Shown one piece after another: positions 56,585 through 64,000 of a DNA stretch of 64,000 bases. Within the stretch, counting starts at the first letter, position 1; each line of letters opens with the position of its first letter. The notes beneath the pieces were generated by a model. The model worked only from the letters and a program-made list of their open reading frames with translations. It ran no database searches and was not told where the DNA came from. Where the stretch lies: assembly GCA_025352565.1 (NCBI GenBank), contig JANXTF010000068.1:1-64000 (forward strand). The letters run 5' to 3'. Both the position numbers and the translations under genes were made by a program. The stretch comes from Rhodospirillales bacterium (lineage in GTDB: Bacteria > Pseudomonadota > Alphaproteobacteria > Acetobacterales > Acetobacteraceae).

Positions 56585-57757
56585 GTGGGCTTGCCGCTCG
56601 ACGGCATCAAGGTCGTCGAATTCGTCCACATGGTCATGGGCCCGACCTGCGGGCTCGTGCTGGCCGATCTGGGGGCCGACGTGGTGAAGGTCGAACCCCC
56701 GCCGGAGGGCGACAACACGCGGCGCCTGAGTGGCGCGGGCGCGGGCTTCTTCGCCATGGCCAACCGCAACAAGCGCAGCCTGATGGTCGATCTCAAAACG
56801 CCTGACGGCATGGCCATGGTGATGCGCCTGCTCGCCGATGCCGACGTGGTGATCGAGAATTTCCGCCCCGGCGCCATGGACAAGCTCGGCCTCGGCTGGG
56901 CCGACCTCGCCGCGCGCAACCCCCGTCTCATCTACTGCTCGTGCAAGGGCTTCCTGCCCGGGCCGTACGAGCACCGCCCGGCACTGGACGAGGTGGTGCA
57001 GATGATGGGGGGCCTCGCCTACATGACCGGCGCCGTCGGCAAGCCGTCCCGCGCCGGCTCCTCGGTCAACGACATCATGGGCGGCATGTTCGGCGCCATC
57101 GGCATCCTGGCGGCCCTGCACGAACGGCACGCCAGCGGACGCGGCCGGCTGGTGCAATCGGGGTTGTTCGAGAACAACACCATGCTGGTGGGTCAGCACA
57201 TGGCGCAATACGCCGTCACCGGGGTGGAGGCGCGGCCGATGACCGAGCGGATGCCGGCTTGGCCGGTTTACGACATCTTCGAAACCAGCGACGGCCAGCT
57301 TTTCGTGGGCGTGGTCACCGATGGCCAGTGGCGCATCTTCTGCGAGGCGTTCGGCCTCACCGCTTTCCTGGCAGACCCGGGCCTCGCCACGCAGCGCCAA
57401 CGCACCGAGGGCCGTGCCCGCACCATCCCCGTCATCGCCGCGTCGCTGGCCACCTACACCCGCGCGGCGCTGATCGAGAAATGCGAGGCGCTCGGCCTGC
57501 CCTACGCGCCCATCGCCCGCCCTATCGAGATGTTCGACGACCCGCATCTGAACGCCTCGGGCGGCCTCGTTCCCGTCACGCTGCCGGATGGGCGGGTCAC
57601 GCGGCTGCCGGCCCTGCCGCTCTCGCTCGACGGGGCGCGGCTGCCCTTGCGGCGCGATCTGCCGGGGCCGGGCGAGCACGGCGCCGAGATCGCCCGCGAA
57701 CTCGGCTACGACGAAGCCACCATCGCCACGCTGAAGGCGAGCGGCGCGCTCTGTTGA
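56585..57757 (+). CDS. CaiB/BaiF CoA-transferase paired with HMG-CoA lyase
   Basis: A 390-residue class III CoA-transferase with GTG start at 56585. Features: LPLDGIKVVEFVHMVMGPTCGLVLADLGADVVKVEPP, then NRNKRSLMVDLKTPDGMAM, ADVVIENFRPGAMDKLGLGW, and AGSSVNDIMGGMFGAIGILAALHER, where the catalytic Asp is expected (NDIMGG). It sits 3 bp after the HMG-CoA lyase, the arrangement seen for succinate:HMG-CoA-transferase-like pairs, so it may activate 3-hydroxy-3-methylglutarate or a related dicarboxylate before cleavage. That pairing is an inference from context. Confidence 0.92.
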   Translation: MGLPLDGIKVVEFVHMVMGPTCGLVLADLGADVVKVEPPPEGDNTRRLSGAGAGFFAMANRNKRSLMVDLKTPDGMAMVMRLLADADVVIENFRPGAMDKLGLGWADLAARNPRLIYCSCKGFLPGPYEHRPALDEVVQMMGGLAYMTGAVGKPSRAGSSVNDIMGGMFGAIGILAALHERHASGRGRLVQSGLFENNTMLVGQHMAQYAVTGVEARPMTERMPAWPVYDIFETSDGQLFVGVVTDGQWRIFCEAFGLTAFLADPGLATQRQRTEGRARTIPVIAASLATYTRAALIEKCEALGLPYAPIARPIEMFDDPHLNASGGLVPVTLPDGRVTRLPALPLSLDGARLPLRRDLPGPGEHGAEIARELGYDEATIATLKASGALC

Positions 57758-57794
57758 GCATGGCACGATCACGCCGCTCGCGGGTTGATGCACC

Positions 57795-58976
57795 ATGACA
57801 TTCCTTATTGCCGCGCTCGCCGCCATCGTGCTCGTTGTCATCCTGCAGGATGCGTTCGAGGTGATCCTGCTGCCTCGCCGCGTCACCCGGCGGTGGCGGC
57901 TCATGCGCATCTACTACCGATGGACGTGGCGGGCCTGGTCGAGCGTCGCGCAGCGGATCGGCCGGAAGTCGCGGCGCGAGCACGTCATCAGCCTGTATGG
58001 CCCGCTCTCGATGGTGCTGCTCTTCGCCATCTGGGCCGGCAGCCTCATCGTCGCGTTCGGCATGCTGGAATGGGCGGCGCAGGAACCCGCCGCGTCCTCG
58101 CCGCTGACCGAGCAGATCTACATGAGCGGCGTGACCTTCTTCACGCTCGGCTATGGCGACGTGGTGCCGCATAGCGGCCTGGCGCGCGGCCTGAGCGTGC
58201 TCGAAGCCGGCACCGGGATCGGCCTTATCGCCCTCGTCATCGGCTATCTGCCGGTGCTGTATCAGCTGTTCTCGCGGCGCGAGGCGCATGTCATCCAGCT
58301 CGACGCCCGCGCCGGCTCCCCGCCCACGGCCACCACCATGCTGTGCCGCCACGCCGAGGCGGGTGCCTTGGCCAAGCTGGACGAGCTGCTGCGCGAATGG
58401 GAGGTGTGGGCCTCCGAACTGCTGGAAAGCCATCTGTCCTACCCGATGCTGGCTTATTACCGCTCCCAGCATGACAACCAGTCCTGGCTGGCCGCGCTGA
58501 CCTCCGTGATGGACACCTCGGCCCTGGTCCTGGTCGGTGTCGAGGGCCTGCCGCCGTTGCAGGCGCGCATGACCTTCATGATGGGCCGCCTTGTCGTCGT
58601 GGAGATGGCCCGCTGGTTCGAGGTTGAGCCCTCCCGCTACGATGGCGACCGCCTGCCGCCTGACGAGTTCGGGCGCATGGAGGCAAGCTTCGTGGAGGCG
58701 GGGCTCGACTGGGCCGGCGGCCCGGACGCGCAAACCACCATGGCTACCCTTCGCGCCACCTACGAGCCCCTGCTCGATGCCCTGGCCCGCCACCTTCTGC
58801 TCCCGGTCCCCAAGATCGTCCCCGACGCCGGCGCCTCGGACCACTGGGAGCGCGGCCATCGCGGCCTCATCGCCCGCCGCTTGGTGGACGAGCTTTCCGC
58901 CCGGCCGTCGCATGGCAGGACCGAACGGAGCGGATCGGCCTGGCGCAGGCTGCGGCAACGCACCGAGCCGGATTGA
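57795..58976 (+). CDS. Two-transmembrane potassium channel family protein
   Basis: A 393-residue protein with a hydrophobic start segment (LIAALAAIVLVVILQDAFEVILLP), a second (LSMVLLFAIWAGSLIVAFGMLEWA), the pore loop EQIYMSGVTFFTLGYGDVVPHSG with the TLGYGD selectivity signature, and a further helix GIGLIALVIGYLPVLYQLF. A large cytoplasmic C-terminal domain (~180-393) with no recognisable TrkA-N or cyclic-nucleotide domain follows. It would conduct K+ or monovalent cations, possibly regulated by the unassigned tail. Start ATG 57795. It is 37 bp after the CaiB gene. Confidence 0.85.
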   Translation: MTFLIAALAAIVLVVILQDAFEVILLPRRVTRRWRLMRIYYRWTWRAWSSVAQRIGRKSRREHVISLYGPLSMVLLFAIWAGSLIVAFGMLEWAAQEPAASSPLTEQIYMSGVTFFTLGYGDVVPHSGLARGLSVLEAGTGIGLIALVIGYLPVLYQLFSRREAHVIQLDARAGSPPTATTMLCRHAEAGALAKLDELLREWEVWASELLESHLSYPMLAYYRSQHDNQSWLAALTSVMDTSALVLVGVEGLPPLQARMTFMMGRLVVVEMARWFEVEPSRYDGDRLPPDEFGRMEASFVEAGLDWAGGPDAQTTMATLRATYEPLLDALARHLLLPVPKIVPDAGASDHWERGHRGLIARRLVDELSARPSHGRTERSGSAWRRLRQRTEPD

Positions 58977-59081
58977 GCGAGGCGCGGTCAGTCTCTGATA
59001 TATCGTAAAGGGCGGGCAACGGAGGCGGCTCGCAATGACGGCTTTTTCCGCGTGCCTCGAAACCTACCTGGAGCCTCGAAC

Positions 59082-60416
59082 ATGAGCGCCACCGCCCCGC
59101 TGCCCGAAGTCAAGACCCCGCTGCTCGAAGTCGCCAACTGCCGGCAATCCTACCACAAGGAAAGCAGTGCCGACCTGTTGGTCCTGGACGACGTGAACCT
59201 CGTCCTGCAATCGGGCGAGATCGTGGGGCTGCTCGGCCGTTCGGGCTCCGGCAAATCGACATTGCTCCGGATCGTCTCGGGCCTGCTGCTGCCGACAGCG
59301 GGCGATGTGCGCTGGCGGGGCAAGCCCGTGACCGGCCCGGCCGATGGCGTCGCGATGGTGTTTCAGAGCTTCGCGCTGTTCCCGTGGCTGACCGTCGAGG
59401 AGAACGTGGAACTCGGCCTGGAGGCGCTGGGGGTGCCCAAGGCCGAGCGCGAGAGCCGCACCGAGGCTGCGATCGACCTGATCGGCCTCGGCGGCTACGA
59501 GAGCGCCTACCCCAAGGAATTGTCCGGCGGCATGCGCCAGCGCGTGGGTCTGGCGCGGGCATTGGTGGTGCATCCCGACCTGCTGCTGATGGACGAGCCG
59601 TTCAGCGCGCTCGATGTGCTGACCGCCGAGACGCTTCGGACGGACCTCATCGATCTGTGGTCCGAGGGCAAGCTGCCAGTGAAATCGGTGCTGATGGTGA
59701 CGCACAACATCGAGGAGGCGGTGCTGATGTGCGACCGCATCCTGGTGTTCAGCTCCAACCCCGGCCGTGTCGCGCATGAGTTGCAGGTGCCGTTCCCGCA
59801 TCCGCGCAACCGCCAGGATGCGGCGTTCCGCGAGTTGGTGGACGACATCTATTCGGTGATGACGCGGCGCACCGCCAAGCCCGCCGCCCCCGCGCACGCG
59901 CCCACGGTGGAGGCGGGCTTCGCGACCGCGCTGCATCCCGTCTCGACCAATTTGCTCGCCGGGCTGCTGGAAGCGCTGACCGCCTCGCCGTACGAAGGCC
60001 ACGCCGACCTGCCGGCGCTGGCGCAGTCGTTGCAACTGGAGGCGGACGAATTGCTGCCGATGGGCGAGGCGCTGCAATTGCTTCGTTTCGCCGATCTCGC
60101 GGAAGGCGACCTGCACGTGACCGCGCATGGCCGCGCCTTCGTCGATGCCGACACCGACGACCGCAAGAAGCTGTTCGGCGCCTCGCTGCGGACGCATGTC
60201 CCGCTGGTCGCGTCCATCCGCCGCACGCTCGACGAGCGCTGGAACCACCGGGCCAGCGCCGTGCGGTTCCGCGAGGAGTTGGAGGACCACATGTCGCCTG
60301 CCTACGCGGCGGACACGCTGCGGACGGCGGTGTCGTGGGGGCGCTACGCCGAGTTGTACGCCTATGACGAGGAGGCCGCCGAATTCAGCCTGGAAGATCT
60401 GGAGGTGGCGGCGTAG
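59082..60416 (+). CDS. Nitrate/sulfonate-type ABC transporter ATPase with C-terminal AAA-associated domain
   Basis: A 444-residue protein. The first ~260 residues form an ABC ATPase: Walker A GRSGSGKST, FQSFALFPWLTVEENVELGLEALG, the signature LSGGMRQRVGLARAL, Walker B LLLMDEPFSALDVLTAET and VTHNIEEAVLMCDRILVFSSNPGRV with the switch His. The last ~150 residues (from about VSTNLLAGLLEALTASPYEGHADLPALAQSLQ) are the AAA-associated C-terminal domain often fused to this subfamily. The partner permease is usually next to it; here the next gene is an enoyl-CoA hydratase. Start ATG 59082 (MSATAPLPEV). Confidence 0.9.
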   Translation: MSATAPLPEVKTPLLEVANCRQSYHKESSADLLVLDDVNLVLQSGEIVGLLGRSGSGKSTLLRIVSGLLLPTAGDVRWRGKPVTGPADGVAMVFQSFALFPWLTVEENVELGLEALGVPKAERESRTEAAIDLIGLGGYESAYPKELSGGMRQRVGLARALVVHPDLLLMDEPFSALDVLTAETLRTDLIDLWSEGKLPVKSVLMVTHNIEEAVLMCDRILVFSSNPGRVAHELQVPFPHPRNRQDAAFRELVDDIYSVMTRRTAKPAAPAHAPTVEAGFATALHPVSTNLLAGLLEALTASPYEGHADLPALAQSLQLEADELLPMGEALQLLRFADLAEGDLHVTAHGRAFVDADTDDRKKLFGASLRTHVPLVASIRRTLDERWNHRASAVRFREELEDHMSPAYAADTLRTAVSWGRYAELYAYDEEAAEFSLEDLEVAA

Positions 60417-60548
60417 CCGCGGCCACGCGCCGGCCAGCCCCCGTGCCGGAAGCCTAAATCGCTGTGACGCCCGAGCCGGCAAGTAGGCTGGCGGTCCTGG
60501 CCGCGATCTCCTAGATACGCCATCCCCTTTCACGCGGAGCTTGCCCCG

Positions 60549-61322
<774 letters not shown>

Positions 61323-61456
61323 CATGCGGCGCGGGCGGCTGGAGCTATGGGACGCTTTCTTGACTCCCGCCGCCGCGCTGCCTAAAAACCGCCTCTTGCC
61401 GCGCCGCCCGGCGCCACGATTGAATTCAACGCCACCACAGCCTGCGAAGAGAGCCC

Positions 61457-61726
61457 ATGGCCAACACCGCCTCCGCGCGCAAGCGCATCCGCCAGACCGC
61501 GACCCGCACCGCGCGCAACCAGGCGCGCATGTCGCGTATGCGCACCTTCGTCAAGAAGGTCGAGCAGGCGATCGCCGGCGGGGACAAATCCGCCGCCGTC
61601 GATGCGCTCCGCAGCGCCCAGCCCGAAATGCAGCGCGCCGTCACCAAGGGTGTGATGCATCTCAACACCATTGCCCGAAAGATTTCCCGGCTGTCCGCAC
61701 GGATCAAGTCGCTGCCGGCCGCCTGA
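61457..61726 (+). CDS. rpsT: 30S ribosomal protein S20
   Basis: An 89-residue, strongly basic protein with the S20 start [43 protein letters not shown] and the middle helix [19 protein letters not shown]20 binds 16S rRNA early in 30S assembly. It stands alone, 135 bp after the enoyl-CoA hydratase, and ends in a strong intrinsic terminator. Confidence 0.97.
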   Translation: MANTASARKRIRQTATRTARNQARMSRMRTFVKKVEQAIAGGDKSAAVDALRSAQPEMQRAVTKGVMHLNTIARKISRLSARIKSLPAA

Positions 61727-61742
61727 CGTAGCCATTCGGACC

Positions 61743-61777
61743 AAGCCCCCGACAATATGTGTCGGGGGCTTATTTTT
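61743..61777 (+). terminator. Intrinsic terminator of rpsT
   Basis: Arms AAGCCCCCGACA and TGTCGGGGGCTT pair around a short loop, followed by a T-run (TATTTTT) ending at 61777. It starts 16 bp after the rpsT stop codon. Confidence 0.92.
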
Positions 61778-62032
61778 CTGCGCGGCGACGCGCAGTTCGC
61801 GGGCGCGTTGAACCGAAACCCGACATGTAATGTCTGGCGTATGTTCCTGCGAATACAATACTTAAATGTTTGTATCTGCGAATCCATTTCATCCCGGATG
61901 TTTTGGATTGCGTCCGCGGCCGTTCAGGCCTAGGTTTTTGTAGCCGGCCGCGCCGCGTGGCGACCGCTTTAAACATGAATTCTATCGACTCTCCGTTCGG
62001 GGGAGCGTTGTTGTTATGGCGTGTTTTACGGC
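61778..62032. other. Non-coding region upstream of dnaA
   Basis: Together with the terminator this makes ~306 bp without a gene. It is AT-richer in the middle (61850-61920: tracts of TTAAATGTTTG and GGATGTTTTGGATTG) and would hold the dnaA promoter. I find no close match to TTATCCACA on either strand, so I cannot claim an origin here. No tRNA or riboswitch is visible. Confidence 0.6.
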
Positions 62033-63532
62033 ATGCGGGGCGGGGTGGCGGTGTCGAGCGGTAGCATCAATCAGCGGGCGGTCTACGCGGCAGAACCGCA
62101 GCCAGCCGACGAACACAGGCTTTCGGCCCAGTGGGCGCGTGTGCGCGGCCGGTTGCAGACCGAGGTGGGCGATGCCGAGTACCGCTCATGGCTGCGCCAT
62201 GTGGCGCTCGTGGGCGTCGATGGCGACGAGGTCACCATGCGCCTGCCCACGCGCTTTCTGCGCGACTGGGTGCGAAGCCATTACGGCGAGCGCCTGAACG
62301 ATCTCTGGCGCGCCGAGGATGACCGCATCCGCCGCGTCGATATCCGCGTCGGCGCGGGTGCGCCGCCGGCTTCCGCCAAGGCGCCGACCGCCGCCAGTGC
62401 GATTTCGCCGGAACTGCCGCCGGCCGAGCTTCCGGCGCGGGAAATCCCCGCGCGCGCGGCCGCTGTGCCGCGGGGTGAGGATCGCCCGGAAATCCGCGGC
62501 GATGCGTCGCTTGACCAGCGCTTCACCTTCGACAGCTTCGTGGTCGGCAAGCCGAACGAGTTCGCCCATGCCTGCGCCCGCCGCGTGGCCGAGAACCCGG
62601 CGTCCCAAGGCTTCAATCCGCTTTTCCTCTATGGCGGGGTCGGCCTCGGCAAGACGCACCTGATGCACGCCATCGCATGGGAACTGACGTCGCCCGCGCG
62701 GGTCGGCGCGCCGGTCTCGGTCGCCTACATGTCGGCCGAGAAGTTCATGTACAAGTTCATCGCGGCGATCCGCTCGCAATCGACGATGGAGTTCAAGGAG
62801 CAGCATCGCAGCGTCGATGTGCTGATGATCGACGACCTGCAGTTCCTGATCGGCAAGGACGCGACGCAGGAGGAGTTCTTCCACACCTTCAACGCGCTGG
62901 TCGATGCCGGCAAGCAGATCGTGGTATCGGCCGACAAGTCGCCGTCGGACCTTTCCGGCCTCGAGGACCGTGTCCGCACCCGGCTGGGCTGCGGCATGGT
63001 GGCGGATCTGCACGCGACCACGTTCGAGTTGCGCATCTCCATCCTGGAAGCCAAGGTCGCCCGCACCGGCGTGTCGATTTCCTCCAAGGTGATCGAATAC
63101 CTGGCCCACAAGATCACCTCCAACGTGCGCGAACTCGAAGGATCGCTCAACCGATTGGTGGCCCACGCCAATCTGTTCGGCCGTGCGATCACCCTCGAGA
63201 CCACGCAGGAGGTGCTGCACGACATTCTCAAGGCGCATGACCGCCGCGTGACGATCGAGGAAATCCAGCGCAAAGTCTGCGAGCACTGGAACATCCGCAT
63301 GACCGACATGTCGTCGGAGCGCCGCGCCCGCAACGTCGCGCGGCCGCGTCAGGTGGCGATGTATCTCGCCAAACAGCTCACCAGCCGCTCGCTGCCGGAG
63401 ATCGGCCGCAAATTCGGCAACCGCGACCACACCACCGTCATGCACGCCGTCCAGCGCATCGGCAGCCTGATGGCGAGCGATGTGGGCTTTGCCGAGGATG
63501 TGGAACTGCTGCGGCGGATGCTGGAGGGGTAG
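62033..63532 (+). CDS. dnaA: Chromosomal replication initiator protein DnaA
   Basis: A 499-residue initiator with all four domains: N-terminal DnaB/HobA-binding region (SAQWARVRGRLQTEVGDAEYRSWLRHV), a Pro/Ala-rich linker (~105-150), the AAA+ core with Walker A LYGGVGLGKTHLM and Walker B VDVLMIDDLQFLIGKD, and the C-terminal DNA-binding domain ending with RPRQVAMYLAKQLTSRSLPEIGRKFGNRDHTTVMHA, the DnaA signature. The start is ambiguous: ATG 62033 is used, but GTGs at 62021, 62045 and 62051 are also in frame. A GGGGGAG sequence near 62000 would favour the 62021 GTG. Confidence 0.96.
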   Translation: MRGGVAVSSGSINQRAVYAAEPQPADEHRLSAQWARVRGRLQTEVGDAEYRSWLRHVALVGVDGDEVTMRLPTRFLRDWVRSHYGERLNDLWRAEDDRIRRVDIRVGAGAPPASAKAPTAASAISPELPPAELPAREIPARAAAVPRGEDRPEIRGDASLDQRFTFDSFVVGKPNEFAHACARRVAENPASQGFNPLFLYGGVGLGKTHLMHAIAWELTSPARVGAPVSVAYMSAEKFMYKFIAAIRSQSTMEFKEQHRSVDVLMIDDLQFLIGKDATQEEFFHTFNALVDAGKQIVVSADKSPSDLSGLEDRVRTRLGCGMVADLHATTFELRISILEAKVARTGVSISSKVIEYLAHKITSNVRELEGSLNRLVAHANLFGRAITLETTQEVLHDILKAHDRRVTIEEIQRKVCEHWNIRMTDMSSERRARNVARPRQVAMYLAKQLTSRSLPEIGRKFGNRDHTTVMHAVQRIGSLMASDVGFAEDVELLRRMLEG

Positions 63533-63579
63533 CCTTTCCGCCGCGTTCCCCGGCCTTGGCCGAACCAAACCTCGGCTGT

Positions 63580-64000
63580 CTATTTTGCCGCCGCCGCCCG
63601 CAACTGCGCGATCGTCGCCCGCGTGGTGATCTGCTCCGGGTCGACCCGTAACTCGATCACCGCCGGCTTGCCGCTCGCCGCCGCGCGACGGAACGCGGGC
63701 GCGAACGCGGCGGTGGCCGAAACCGTCTCGCCATGGCCGCCGAACGCCTCGATGAAGCGTGCGAAATCCGGATTGGTGAGCGAGGTGCCGGACACCCGGC
63801 CCGGATAGGCGCGCTCCTGGTACATGCGGATCGTCCCGTACATCGCGTTGTTGAACACCAGCACGATCGGCGCCACGCCATGGTGGAACGCGGTCGCGAT
63901 CTCCTGGCCGGTCATCAGGAACCCGCCATCGCCGACGCAGGCCACCACCTGCCGGCCGCGATGCGAGATCGCCGCCCCGATCGCGGCCGGGACGGCATAG
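63580..64000 (-). CDS. Thiamine-diphosphate-dependent enzyme, C-terminal part (partial)
   Basis: The frame stays open to the right edge; about 140 C-terminal residues are visible. The start of the visible part (AVPAAIGAAISHRGRQVVACVGDGGFLMTGQEIATAF) carries the ThDP motif GDGG, followed ~30 residues later by LVFNNAMYGTIRMYQERAYP (the NN metal site), then the C-terminal VIELRVDPEQITTRATI. This is the PP domain of acetolactate synthase-like, oxalyl-CoA decarboxylase-like or benzaldehyde-lyase-type enzymes. The subfamily cannot be decided without the N-terminal part. It is convergent with dnaA. Confidence 0.85.
   Translation of the reverse strand, partial: YAVPAAIGAAISHRGRQVVACVGDGGFLMTGQEIATAFHHGVAPIVLVFNNAMYGTIRMYQERAYPGRVSGTSLTNPDFARFIEAFGGHGETVSATAAFAPAFRRAAASGKPAVIELRVDPEQITTRATIAQLRAAAAK

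Noticed and set aside
54053-57910. 1285-codon minus-strand frame opposite the HMG-CoA lyase and CaiB genes
   Set aside because: It runs antisense to two well-identified genes and out of frame through the RND adaptor; composition is antisense-like.
61778-62032. Chromosomal origin upstream of dnaA
   Set aside because: No DnaA-box-like sites recognised and origins in this group are commonly not at dnaA.

Overview
This is a GC-rich chromosomal segment. The gene content (ispH-thrB-rnhA cluster, rpsT directly ahead of dnaA, ImuC-type polymerase with a GTTC-N7-GTTC LexA operator, TRAP uptake, osmoregulated glucan genes) suggests an alphaproteobacterium, most likely Rhodospirillales and perhaps Acetobacteraceae. 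That placement is inferred from gene content and protein style, not from a search. Nearly all of the window is coding. I saw no tRNA, rRNA, CRISPR array, prophage or intact insertion sequence; only the first ~100 bases may be the tail of a transposase-like gene.

0.3-14.5 kb holds housekeeping genes: rnhA, thrB and ispH in one minus-strand operon, a lipoprotein, a sequence-divergent phosphoenolpyruvate carboxylase homologue, a peroxiredoxin, YqgE, a HAD phosphatase, pyrD, a SCO1/SenC copper chaperone, a periplasmic polysaccharide-deacetylase-like protein, and a three-gene operon mixing class III (CaiB) and class I CoA-transferase subunits. 14.5-21.2 kb is a glycan block: four minus-strand genes with 4-bp overlaps (an unknown protein, two glycosyltransferases, a DUF6492-like protein) followed by a GH15 glucoamylase-type enzyme on the plus strand.

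21.2-30.2 kb carries dnaE2/imuC with its LexA box, a MATE exporter, aspS, rnd and a glutathione S-transferase. A family of C/G-rich palindromic elements occurs here, and one copy lies in frame inside dnaE2. A perfect 19-bp tandem repeat containing two DnaA-box-like 9-mers lies between aspS and rnd. 30.3-34.5 kb encodes a TRAP transporter coupled to a GlcD-type FAD oxidase.

34.7-42.3 kb is a split surface-polysaccharide export locus. It has KpsE-like and KpsT-like genes and an unusual 606-residue alpha/beta-hydrolase-TPR-SGNH fusion on the plus strand, facing an unknown protein, a Wza/KpsD-like lipoprotein and a glycosyltransferase on the minus strand. The KpsM-type permease is not in the window. 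42.3-47.3 kb is more mixed: an L-2-hydroxyglutarate-oxidase-like enzyme, an orphan peptide-type binding protein, an AT-richer small secreted protein, a probably frameshifted secreted protein and a CHAP/NlpC-like protein.

47.4-55.5 kb has opgG-opgH (periplasmic glucans) convergent with an RND efflux pump; a 15-bp tandem repeat sits at the convergence point. 55.6-64.0 kb has an HMG-CoA-lyase/CaiB pair, a two-helix potassium channel, an orphan nitrate/sulfonate-type ABC ATPase, an enoyl-CoA hydratase, rpsT with a clear terminator, dnaA, and the C-terminal part of a thiamine-diphosphate enzyme running off the right edge.

The strongest leads for new biology are the dual-hydrolase fusion in the capsule locus, the palindromic element spliced in frame into dnaE2, the PEP-carboxylase homologue with altered active-site motifs, and the tandem DnaA-box-like repeats.
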